Below, one piece after another: positions 15,477-24,400 of a stretch of 64,000 bases of DNA. Both the position numbers and the translations under genes were made by a program. Position 1 is the first letter of the stretch. Each line of letters starts with the position of its first letter. The stretch is taken from positions 1 through 64,000 of the forward strand of contig SFDM01000003.1 of NCBI GenBank assembly GCA_004558205.1. Direction: 5' to 3'. The notes beneath the pieces were generated by a model that saw nothing but the letters and a program-made list of their open reading frames with translations, was not told the origin of the DNA and searched no databases. This stretch comes from Pyramidobacter piscolens. Its GTDB lineage: Bacteria; Synergistota; Synergistia; Synergistales; Dethiosulfovibrionaceae.

Positions 15477-17433
15477 TGAACTTTTAAGGGGGCTTAACGG
15501 GGCGCAGAAAGAGGCAGTCTGTTTTCTTGGCGCGCCGCAGCTGGTGCTGGCGGGAGCGGGAAGCGGCAAAACCCGCGTCTTGACGAGCAAGATCGCCTGG
15601 CTGATCGGCGAACAGAACGTCAGGCCCTGGAAAATCCTCGCCGTGACGTTCACCAACAAAGCCGCCCGGGAGATGAACGAGCGCGTTCAAAAACTTTTGC
15701 CCAACGCGCTCGGAGGCGCTCAGATCTGCACTTTTCACTCCTTCGGGCTCAATCTGCTGTTCAGAAACCGCGAGATTCTCCGTTCAAAGGGATATAACCC
15801 GAACTTCGTGGTCTACGACAGGACCGATTCTCAGAACGTGATCAAGCGCATCATGACGGAGCAGAACATCGACATGGAGAAATTTCCGCCCTCCTGGGCC
15901 CTGAACCGAATCTCGGAGATCAAGGCCTCGACCGACCCTGACGGTGTTCCCTTCACTTCTTTCGAGAACTTCATGGGAGCGGTCTACGAGAACTATGAGA
16001 AGGCCCTGAAGGCCCAGGGCGCTTTTGACTTTGACGATCTGCTCGCGGTGCCTCTGGCGCTTCTGAAAGGGGATCCCGATCTGCTGGCGCGCGAAAGGGC
16101 CCGGCTTGACTGGATCCTCGTGGACGAATATCAGGACGTGAACGGCGCCCAGTATCAGCTCATGCGCTGCCTTGTGGGCGACTCGAACAACCTGATGGTC
16201 GTGGGCGACCCTGACCAGTCGATCTACGGCTGGCGCGGCGCCGACTACAGGACGATCATGAACTTCGAGAAGGATTTTCCAAACGCGAAAATTACCCTGC
16301 TTGAGCAGAACTATCGTTCTACGTCCATGATTCTCAATGCGTCCAACCAGGTCATCGCGAACAACGCGAACCGGCGCGACAAGAGCCTTTGGACTGACCG
16401 CGAAGAGGGCGAAAAGATCCGTATCTGGTACCTTCAGAATGAAAAATCCGAAGCCGAAGCGCTGGTCAGGGAGATCAACTCGCTGACAAACCGCTATCAT
16501 TACCGCGACATCGCCGTGCTTTACAGGATGAACGCCCTGAGCCGTGTGCTGGAACAGGGGCTGATCGAGGCGGGCATTCCCTACAGGATCGTGAAGGGAA
16601 CCAGCTTCTACGACCGCAAGGAGGTGCGCGACGTGGTGGCCTACATGCGGCTCGCCGTAAACCCCTGGGACCGCGCGTCCATGGATCGGGTGGGCAACCT
16701 GCCGGCCCGGGCGCTGGGGCCCAAAAGCCTTGAAAGCCTTTGCGACTGGATGCAGGAAAACACGTCCGGTACGGCGGAAGACGTGTGGGGGACGGTTAAA
16801 TCGAAAAAAGGCGGCCTGACGGGCAAGGCCGGCGAAGGCGCCCTCCAGCTGGCGTCTCACATGCTGACGCTGCTGGAACGCCAGCAAAGCCTGCCGCTGA
16901 CGCTGCAATGGATTATGAGCGGCATTGGCTACGAAGAAGTGCTCCAGAAAAACGATCCCTCCGACTGGGAAGAGCGCAGTGAAAACGTGCGGGAACTCCT
17001 TTCCATCGCCCCGGAAGGGGAAAACCTGGCCGACGTGCTGGCCCAGGTTTCGCTCTACACTGACATGGACTCAAAAGCGCCCGACCTGGACGCGGTGAAT
17101 CTGTCGTCGCTGCATGCCGCGAAGGGGCTGGAATTCCCCGTGGTCTTCATGGTGGGCATGGAAGAGGGGATTTTCCCTCACAGCCGCAGCTCCGACAGCC
17201 TGGACGAACTGGAAGAGGAGCGCCGCTTGTGCTACGTCGGAATGACCCGCGCTGAAGAGAAACTCTACATGAGCGGCGCGCGCATGAGGCGCCTTTTCGG
17301 AAGCGTGATCTGCGGGGGATTTTCCTGCTTCCTCAGGGAAATCCCCGAAGATTGTACCCAAGTGTACGAACAGAAAGGGGAGCCTGCCTACTATGGTGGT
17401 TCTAGCTCTTACAGGAGAACCCGGCGCTGGTAA
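15463..17433 (+). CDS. pcrA: UvrD/PcrA-type 3'-5' DNA helicase
   Basis: A 656-residue superfamily IA helicase for nucleotide-excision and replication-linked repair. Motifs in order: Q motif region GLNGAQKEAV, Walker A AGAGSGKT (about 29), TFTNKAAREM, Walker B VDEYQDVN, GDPDQSIYGWRGAD, LEQNYRS, LHAAKGLEFPVVF, and CYVGMTRAEEKLYM. It ends soon after motif VI (SSYRRTRRW), so the C-terminal RNA-polymerase-binding tail of typical 720-750-residue PcrA proteins is missing. It overlaps hypB by 14 bases and coaE by 41. Confidence 0.9.
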   Translation: MPGHDELLRGLNGAQKEAVCFLGAPQLVLAGAGSGKTRVLTSKIAWLIGEQNVRPWKILAVTFTNKAAREMNERVQKLLPNALGGAQICTFHSFGLNLLFRNREILRSKGYNPNFVVYDRTDSQNVIKRIMTEQNIDMEKFPPSWALNRISEIKASTDPDGVPFTSFENFMGAVYENYEKALKAQGAFDFDDLLAVPLALLKGDPDLLARERARLDWILVDEYQDVNGAQYQLMRCLVGDSNNLMVVGDPDQSIYGWRGADYRTIMNFEKDFPNAKITLLEQNYRSTSMILNASNQVIANNANRRDKSLWTDREEGEKIRIWYLQNEKSEAEALVREINSLTNRYHYRDIAVLYRMNALSRVLEQGLIEAGIPYRIVKGTSFYDRKEVRDVVAYMRLAVNPWDRASMDRVGNLPARALGPKSLESLCDWMQENTSGTAEDVWGTVKSKKGGLTGKAGEGALQLASHMLTLLERQQSLPLTLQWIMSGIGYEEVLQKNDPSDWEERSENVRELLSIAPEGENLADVLAQVSLYTDMDSKAPDLDAVNLSSLHAAKGLEFPVVFMVGMEEGIFPHSRSSDSLDELEEERRLCYVGMTRAEEKLYMSGARMRRLFGSVICGGFSCFLREIPEDCTQVYEQKGEPAYYGGSSSYRRTRRW

Positions 17434-18025
17434 ATCCACGGCCGCCCGGTGGTTTGCCGCTCACGGCGCCTGCCTGATCGACGCCGACAAGATCGTCGGC
17501 GACCTGTGGAACGGGGACGACCTTCCGCGGAAAGCGGTGGAGCGCTGGGGAAAAAGCGTGCTCCTCCCTAACGGGCAGATCAGCAGGAAGGCGGTGGCCG
17601 ATAAGATTTTTACCGACGACCAAGAATATCGCTGGCTCTGCGACACCATCCACCCCCTGGTGCAGCGCGAGATGGAAAAACGCCTGCCCCAGAAGGGGTT
17701 TGTGGTCGCCGAGATCCCCATGCTCTTTGAATCAGGGCGTCCGGACTGGGTGGATAAAGTCCTGTTTTTGACCGCCGGCGCGGCTTCCAGAGCGGAGCGC
17801 AACGGCTTTCGCGGCCTGGACGCCGCGGAGATCGCGCGCCGCGAGAAGTTCTTCCTGCCCCGTAACGAACGTATCGCTTTATCGGACTGGGTCGTCAGCA
17901 ACGACGGCGATGAGGAGGAGCTGAAAGCCCAGCTTGAAGCGCTGTGGCTGGAACTTCTGCGCATGGAAGAGCTTTCTTCCGTCCCTATAAGCCAGAACCT
18001 AAAGAAAGGTGATTCTATCGAATGA
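17393..18025 (+). CDS. coaE: Dephospho-CoA kinase
   Basis: A 210-residue P-loop kinase for the last step of CoA synthesis (phosphorylation of the 3'-OH of dephospho-CoA). Walker A is GEPGAGKST near the N terminus; the DADKIVGDLW segment matches the conserved DAD-x-I region, and IPMLFESG is the family core motif. ATG 17393 overlaps pcrA by 41 bases with GGGGAG upstream. It overlaps the next gene as ATGA. Confidence 0.92.
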   Translation: MVVLALTGEPGAGKSTAARWFAAHGACLIDADKIVGDLWNGDDLPRKAVERWGKSVLLPNGQISRKAVADKIFTDDQEYRWLCDTIHPLVQREMEKRLPQKGFVVAEIPMLFESGRPDWVDKVLFLTAGAASRAERNGFRGLDAAEIARREKFFLPRNERIALSDWVVSNDGDEEELKAQLEALWLELLRMEELSSVPISQNLKKGDSIE

Positions 18026-18657
18026 ATAACTTACTGTCGAGCATAGGCCAGCAGCTGCTCTCCATCCTGCCGGGAATTCCCGCCGTGCTGTGGGCGATTT
18101 CTTTTCACGAATTTTGCCATGGCTACGCCGCCTACCTGTGCGGCGACCCGACGGCAAAGAACGCGGGGAGGCTGACGCTGAACCCCTTCGCTCATTTCGA
18201 CGCTCTCGGGGCGCTGTGCCTTCTGTTTTTCCGTTTTGGCTGGGCCAAGCCGGTGCCCATCGATCCCCGTTATTTCAGGAATCCCCGCCGGGACCTGATA
18301 TGGGTTTCCCTCGCCGGCATCAGCGGCAACATCGCCTCGGCGCTTGCGGTGGGGCTGATGATCCGCTGGATGCCTCGTTTTTTCCTGAGCAATTACGGGC
18401 TGTCGCGCGTGTCCATCCTCTTCGTCATCATCAATCTGAGCTTCGCCGTGTTCAACCTGATCCCCATACCGCCCCTCGACGGCTCGAAGCTGCTCTATCC
18501 GTTTCTGCCCCAGAGCCTGATCAAGTACACTTTCAAGCTCGAGCGCTACGGTTTCATCATCCTGCTGGCGTTGATCTACCTGGGCGTGATAGGCCAGATC
18601 ATGTCGCCGCTGGTCTGGCTTTTGTATAAAGCCGTCATGGGGCCGTGGGCGCTATGA
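18022..18657 (+). CDS. Site-2-protease-like M50 membrane metalloprotease
   Basis: A 211-residue polytopic membrane protein of the YwhC/M50 (rhomboid-unrelated) type. Zinc site HEFCH (about 29-33, the HExxH motif) lies in the first membrane segment, and the third ligand is in NLIPIPPLDGSK near residue 150. Four to five hydrophobic segments are visible. Substrate unknown; small M50 members are often called peptidases without proof. Translationally coupled to coaE (ATGA) and surE (ATGA). Confidence 0.85.
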   Translation: MNNLLSSIGQQLLSILPGIPAVLWAISFHEFCHGYAAYLCGDPTAKNAGRLTLNPFAHFDALGALCLLFFRFGWAKPVPIDPRYFRNPRRDLIWVSLAGISGNIASALAVGLMIRWMPRFFLSNYGLSRVSILFVIINLSFAVFNLIPIPPLDGSKLLYPFLPQSLIKYTFKLERYGFIILLALIYLGVIGQIMSPLVWLLYKAVMGPWAL

Positions 18658-19448
18658 TCCTGCTGTCCAACGACGACGGCGTTCGGGCGGAAGGGCTTCA
18701 GGCGCTGGCCCGGGCCCTGCACGAAGCCGGATATGACATCACCGTGGTGGCGCCTTCGGAGGAGCGCAGCGGCGTGGGGCATTCCATGAGCTTCTTTCAG
18801 CCCCATGTGATTTCCCCTTTTCGCGAGGGCTACCCCGAAGGAGTGCCCGCCTACAGCTGCAACGGCACTCCTTCGGACTGCGTGCTGCTCGGGCTTGAAG
18901 TGGTGGCTCCCGCTGCCTCGATGGTGATGACGGGCATCAACCGCGGCGCGAACTTGGGCGACGACATGACCTATTCCGGAACGGTCGGCGCGGCCATGGA
19001 AGCCCTGATCACAGGACGCCAGTCCATAGCCCTGTCGCTGGCCTTCATGAAAAAGGAGGAGCAGCGCCCTGATTTCCATGACCCCATCAGCGCCCATTTC
19101 CCCACGGCCGCGCAGATCGGCTTGAGAGTGCTGAAATGGCTTGAAAAGAACGATCTGCCCAAGGGAGTTCTGCTGAATGTGAACGTGCCCAACCTGCCTC
19201 TGGAACAGGTGAAGGGGATCCTGATCACCCGCCAGGGATCGCGGCTCTACGCCGACAGGGTGAAAAAGACGGTTAACGCCGACGGAACCTTCACCTACTG
19301 GGTCACGGGAAAGGTCATCGAGGCGCTGCAGGAGGGGACCGATGTCTGGGCTGTGGCCAAAGGATACGCGTCGGTCACGCCCGTTCATTTGAACTTTACC
19401 CATTTCCCCAGTCTGAACGCTCTGAAAACTCTTGAAACGGTTTATTAG
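18654..19448 (+). CDS. surE: 5'/3'-nucleotidase SurE
   Basis: A 264-residue metal-dependent phosphatase that removes phosphate from nucleoside monophosphates. Conserved blocks: LLSNDDG (metal Asp residues, about 4-10), SGVGHS, NGTPSDCV, TGINRGANLGDD and YSGTVGAAMEA. I prefer ATG 18654 (family start MILLSNDDG, ATGA overlap with the protease gene) over GTG 18645. Confidence 0.93.
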   Translation: MILLSNDDGVRAEGLQALARALHEAGYDITVVAPSEERSGVGHSMSFFQPHVISPFREGYPEGVPAYSCNGTPSDCVLLGLEVVAPAASMVMTGINRGANLGDDMTYSGTVGAAMEALITGRQSIALSLAFMKKEEQRPDFHDPISAHFPTAAQIGLRVLKWLEKNDLPKGVLLNVNVPNLPLEQVKGILITRQGSRLYADRVKKTVNADGTFTYWVTGKVIEALQEGTDVWAVAKGYASVTPVHLNFTHFPSLNALKTLETVY

Positions 19449-19465
19449 CGGACATCGAGGTGTTT

Positions 19466-20299
19466 ATGGTGAAAATTTGTTATTACGAAGGGCGATTTTG
19501 TTCTGAAAAAGACGTGGCAATCCCGATCAGCGACTACATCATTCAGCGCGGCGTGGGCGTCTTTGACCTGGTCCGCACCTATGGCCGCCGGCCCATGCAG
19601 ATGAGCGCGCACCTGAAACGCCTTCTCGCTTCGGCTTCCGAGCTGGGCATCGAAGCGCCCTGGAAGCCTGAACAGCTTGCGGAATTAGTGATGAAAGGCA
19701 TTGAGCGCTGTGAGGGCGAAGTCCTGGCCAAGATATTCATCACCGGCGGCGACGACTTCGTGGGCGAATGCCGCTTCGTTCATCCGCGGCTCTTTCTCAC
19801 CTTCGAGAGCATCGCGCTCCCTCCGAACGAAGTCTATAAAAAGGGCGTCCGCCTCTACCCCGTCATGCATGGACGCGCGACGCCGACCGCCAAAAGCGTC
19901 GATTACCTCTCATCCTACGAAAAGGACAAAAACGATCCGGAAGCCTTTGAGGTGGTCTATTGTCCTGGCGGCGAAATTACCGAAGCCGCGCACAGCACCT
20001 TTTTCCTCGTGAAAAAGGGAAAGGTCGTCACGGCGCCGTCCGATCGGGTGCTTGCGGGGACCACCAGGGCCATCTTGCTCCAGCTCATGGAAGAGAACCA
20101 CGTGGACGTGGAGCTTCGCTGCCCGCGGCTTGACGAACTCCCGTCGGCCGACGAGGCTTTCATCGCCGGCAGCCTGAAGCAGATCGTGCCCGTAGTGGAG
20201 ATCGGCCCCCAGAAAATAGGGACCGCCGTGCCGGGCGCGTTCACGGAACGTATCACGAAATTGTTTAAAGACAACATCTATCGCTGGGTCGAGAGCTGA
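19466..20299 (+). CDS. Class IV aminotransferase (branched-chain or D-amino-acid type)
   Basis: A 277-residue fold-type IV PLP enzyme. The PLP lysine is in TAKSVDYLS (about residue 142), the catalytic-side glutamate in GGEITEAAHST, and the phosphate-binding GTTR near 200. The position that is usually Asn in the E...N-x-F motif is Thr here, so I do not assign IlvE, Dat or PabC. Start ATG 19466 has GAGG 5 nt upstream; GTG 19460 is the alternative. Sits between surE and the AbrB-type gene in the same operon. Confidence 0.85.
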   Translation: MVKICYYEGRFCSEKDVAIPISDYIIQRGVGVFDLVRTYGRRPMQMSAHLKRLLASASELGIEAPWKPEQLAELVMKGIERCEGEVLAKIFITGGDDFVGECRFVHPRLFLTFESIALPPNEVYKKGVRLYPVMHGRATPTAKSVDYLSSYEKDKNDPEAFEVVYCPGGEITEAAHSTFFLVKKGKVVTAPSDRVLAGTTRAILLQLMEENHVDVELRCPRLDELPSADEAFIAGSLKQIVPVVEIGPQKIGTAVPGAFTERITKLFKDNIYRWVES

Positions 20300-20318
20300 T
20301 GACGCGGGGAGGGCTTTC

Positions 20319-21392
20319 ATGTACACTGAGATCTTTATGAAAACGGCAGGCACGCTGCTGCTCTTCGCCCTGGGCTACGCGGGCTACTTTGCCGCCAAAA
20401 AGCTTCGATGGCCGGCTCCGGCGCTCCTTGGCGCGATGACGCTTCTGGGCGCCGTCAACCTCTGCGGCGCTCGGATCCCGTCCTTTTCGGGCCCCGTTTC
20501 TTTCGTCGCCAAAGTCCTCAGCGGCGTCGTCCTTGGACAGAAAATCGACAGAGACACCGTGGGCGTCATGAAGAAAATGCTCAAGCCTATTCTGGTCGCC
20601 TCGGTGTGGATGGTGGCGGCGTCGATTCTCACGGGGCTGCTGCTGTTCAAGATCGCCGGCGGCAAGCTCTCTCTTATGACCAGCCTTGCCAGTTCCGGCG
20701 CCGCTGGAATAGCCGAGATGTCGATTTTCGCTCTTTCGGTGAACGCCGACGTGGGGACGGTGGCCTTCTTTCAATCGATCCGGATCATCGTGGCCTATGC
20801 GACGCTGCCTTTGGTAGCCGGATGGCTGGCGTCCCGGTCCGACCGCGACGCGCCCATGGAATACGGCGGCGCCGAACCTAAAGCGCAGGAAAAGTCCAGC
20901 CTGTTCGAGATCCTGCGTTTCTCAGCCGTTACCTGCGCCGCCGCGCTGCTCTTTAAGTGGCTCAACGTTCCGTCGCCCTACATGATCGGCGCCATGGCCG
21001 GCTCCGCAGCCATGAACCTCTGGACGGGCAAGACGACCCGCTGCCCGCCGGCCCTCAGGACCCTGGCGCAGGTTGGAATCGGCGTGATGATCTGCGTCTA
21101 TCTCTCTCCCGACACCGTGCGCCTGATTATGGCACTTTTCGTGCCCTTGGTCCTTTCCACGGCGCTGCTCCAGGGCCTGTCCTTCATCCTCGCCAGGGTA
21201 ATTCACGAGATGACCCACTGGGATATCGTCACCTGCGTGCTGTCCACCTGCCCTGGAGGCGTCAGCCAGGTGATCTTCCTGGCCGAGGACCTGAAAGCCG
21301 ACGCTCTGACGGCGGGGATCTTCCACACCGTCAGAATGATCTCGGTCATTGTTTGCATCCCAATCGCGGCGCAGATCGCGTCCCTGTTCTAG
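20319..21392 (+). CDS. AbrB-family (PF05145) integral membrane protein
   Basis: A 357-residue, all-hydrophobic protein with about ten membrane segments. It shows an internal duplication: GYFAAKKLRWPAPALLGAMT in the first half and LLFKWLNVPSPYMIGAMAGS in the second. This is the 'ammonia monooxygenase/AbrB duplication' family, often misnamed as a regulator; its transported substrate is unknown. RBS GGGGAGGG precedes ATG 20319. Last gene of the hypA operon. Confidence 0.85.
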   Translation: MYTEIFMKTAGTLLLFALGYAGYFAAKKLRWPAPALLGAMTLLGAVNLCGARIPSFSGPVSFVAKVLSGVVLGQKIDRDTVGVMKKMLKPILVASVWMVAASILTGLLLFKIAGGKLSLMTSLASSGAAGIAEMSIFALSVNADVGTVAFFQSIRIIVAYATLPLVAGWLASRSDRDAPMEYGGAEPKAQEKSSLFEILRFSAVTCAAALLFKWLNVPSPYMIGAMAGSAAMNLWTGKTTRCPPALRTLAQVGIGVMICVYLSPDTVRLIMALFVPLVLSTALLQGLSFILARVIHEMTHWDIVTCVLSTCPGGVSQVIFLAEDLKADALTAGIFHTVRMISVIVCIPIAAQIASLF

Positions 21393-21404
21393 AATCATGA
21401 TAGG

Positions 21405-21473
21405 ACAGAATAAGCGAGGCCCCTGCGGGCGAAGCTTTTCATGCTTCGCCCGCAGGGGCCTCGCTTATTCTGT
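21405..21473. terminator. Bidirectional terminator with a perfect 31-bp stem
   Basis: A perfect 31-bp inverted repeat (left arm 21405-21435 beginning ACAGAATAAGCGAGG, right arm 21443-21473) with a 7-nt loop TTTTCAT. It lies exactly between two convergent genes. The stem is unusually long and G/C-rich at its core. Confidence 0.85.
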
Positions 21474-21491
21474 TTGTGAGAGAGCCCGAGG

Positions 21492-24400
21492 CTATCCCCA
21501 GACGATCAGTTTCGTGTCAAAGTGGCTGGCAAGGCCTTCCGTGACGGGAAGAGCGCGGATGCCGTAGAGATACCTGCCGTTGTGGGTCGGGGTGTAGGTC
21601 CCCTTGTAGATCAGCCTGTTCTGGCTGTCCTTGCCTTCCAGGGCGAGAGTGACGGCGTCGGGTTTGACGGTGAAATCCCTCAGATCGCTCCTGCCGGCGA
21701 CGAACTGAATCTCCAGCTCTTCGGGCTTCATGGCTCCGGGAACCACGACGGCCCTGACGGAAAGCGGCTCCGTGCAAGCGATCGAGTTCTGCCGCAGGCC
21801 GTTGATCTGCACCTGGTCAATTTTCAAGCTCTGGAAACGGGCTCCAACGTCCTTTTTCCATTCGCTCAGAACCCGGGGCAGAAGGCAGTTGTCGGCCCGC
21901 AGCCGGCTGTGCCGCGAGGCGGCGGGGCTGTAGCACTCGTCCAGATATTGAGCGACCATCCTGTTGCTGCTGAACTGTGGGCTCAGCGTGGCGATGCAGT
22001 TTTTCACGTATTTAAGCCACTGATGGGGAATTCCGTTTTTATCCTGAGAGAAGTAAAGCGGGATGATCTCCTCTTCCAGAAGGGTATAAAGGCTCTCGGC
22101 GTCGGAATAATCGCTCTGCTCCTGAGGCGCGTCGCTTAACGAGGTGACTTTCGGCCCGATGGTCCAGCCGTTGCTGCCATTGGCGCCTTCACACCACCAT
22201 CCGTCGGAGACGCTGAGGTTCAAGGTGCCGTTGACGGCGGCCTTCATGCCGCTAGTCCCGCTGGCTTCGTAGGGACGGCGCGGCGTGTTGAGCCACACGT
22301 CGCAGCCCTGGACCATGGCGCGGGCGACGGCAAGGTTGTAGTTCTCGATGAAGAAAATCCTGCCTGAAATCTCCGGCTGGCGGGATATCTGTATGACCTT
22401 CTGGATCAGTTCCGCGCCCTGGACGTCCGCGGGATGGGCTTTGCCGGCAAAGACCAGGATCACGGGCCGCTCGGGGTCGCAGAGGATTCTCTCCAGCCGC
22501 TTCAGGTCCGCGAAGATCAGCGCCGCCCGTTTATAGGGAGCGAAGCGGCGCGCGAAGCCGATGATCAGCGGCGCTTCTTTGAGAGCGTCGGCAATGCGGC
22601 GCTGCTCCGCACGCGGGGTGCCGTTTTTCTTGAAGATGCCGGGAAGGTTGGCGTTCAAAAGGTTCAGCAGTTCCTTCTTTTGGGACTGTTTCGCGTCCCA
22701 AAGGTGCTCGTCGGGAATTTCCCGGAGCTTGTCCCATTGAGCGTCTTCAGGCTTCAGGGAGGTCCAGCGTTCGTCCAGTTCGTTATTGAGAAGCGTTCTG
22801 ACGGGCTCTCCCGCGTAGCTTGCCAGATGTACGCCGTTGGTGATATGCCCGATGGGGACCTCGTCGGTGGGGATTCCCTTCCAGTTCGGCTGCCACATGG
22901 CGCGCGACACGCCGCCGTGAAGGCGGCTGACGCCGTTGCTGTGAAAGGCGTGATTCAGCGCGAGAAGCGTCATTTCAAAGGAACCCGACTGCCCCTCGGG
23001 GCAGCCGAGATTCTGGAGGTCCTGCCAGGTCAGCCCAAGCTGTTTGACCCAGCCGTCGAAATAGCGGTGCATGAGGTCCATGGAGAACTTCTCGTTGCCC
23101 GCGTCCACGGGAGTGTGGGTGGTGAAAACGCTGTCGCCGCGCACCAGTTCCCGAGCGGCCTCAAAGCTCAGGCCCCGGGTCAGGCACTGACTGCGGATGC
23201 GCTCGAGAACCATGAAGGCCGAGTGTCCCTCGTTCATGTGGTAGGTCACGGGATGGAGCTTCAGCGCCCCGAGCATGCGCACGCCGCCCATGCCCAGCAC
23301 TATTTCCTGGCGGATGCGGGTGTCCCTGTCGGCCACGTAGAGCTGCGCCGTAATCTTTCGATCCTCTTCCGTATTTTTGGGAGTGTCGGTATCGAGAAGG
23401 TAAAGAGGGATCCTTCCTACTTGGACCTTCCAGACTCGGGCGTAGAGAGTGCGCCCGGGGAAATCCAGGGTGACGTTCAGGTGCTCGCCGGTCTGCTGGT
23501 TTTTGACGCGGGTGACTGGCAGCAGGCGGAAATTGTTCTCAGGGTATTGGGCGACCTGCTTTCCCTCGGGGGAAATGCTCTGGGTGAAGTATCCGCTTTT
23601 GTACAGGAGGCCCACGCCGACAAGAGGAATGTTGAGGTCGCTGGCGGATTTCAGGTGATCGCCCGAAAGCACGCCCAGACCGCCAGAATAGATCGGAAGG
23701 CTCTCGTGGATCCCGTACTCCGTGGAGAAGTAGGCGACGGGGTGGCTTGGGGTGATATGAGGACTGGCGCAGCCGGGAGCGACGCTCATATATTCGTCCA
23801 GCTCCGCCGCCGCCTGATCGTAAAGCGCCTTGTAAGCGGCGTCTTCCGCCAGTTCGACAAAGCGGCCGTGGTCGACCTTGCTGAACAGCTCAAGAGGGTT
23901 GTGCCCTGAGCTCTCCCAGAGAGCCGGGCTTATTTGCCTGAAAAGATCCCAATATTCAGGGTGCCATGTCCACCACAGATTGAGCGCCAGTTCCCGCAGG
24001 CGCGAAAGCGGAGCGGGAAGTTTTGCGGTGCTGGTGAAACCGTGCAGCAGCGGCGTCGTGGACGAAGCGCCGGAAAAAACGCTTTCAAGCTTGTCGTCAT
24101 CGATCGTCGTTGAAGGCTGAGCCGAGCCCCGTATAGCGGCGTTCTCTTCGGCAAGAGTATAGGCGTTGAGATACTGCCTGTAGAAGATTTTCCAGTCGCT
24201 CAGTTCCGCCAGTTTTCGCACAGAGCTTCGGATGCGTTCCAGGCTTTCGCCGGAGAGCCTGACGAAGGAGACCAGATAGGAGCGCAGCTTCTCTACGGTG
24301 TCCTCATAGCTGCATCGGGAGCGGGGGATGATCGTTACGCCGCGCTCGCCCTTTTCGTCGATGCCGCGCGCCCACTGGCCAAACCCCGAAAGGTCGGTGG

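Noticed and set aside
22434..23909. 491-codon open frame opposite the phosphorylase domain
   Set aside because: Same explanation; its protein is low-complexity and unrelated to any family.
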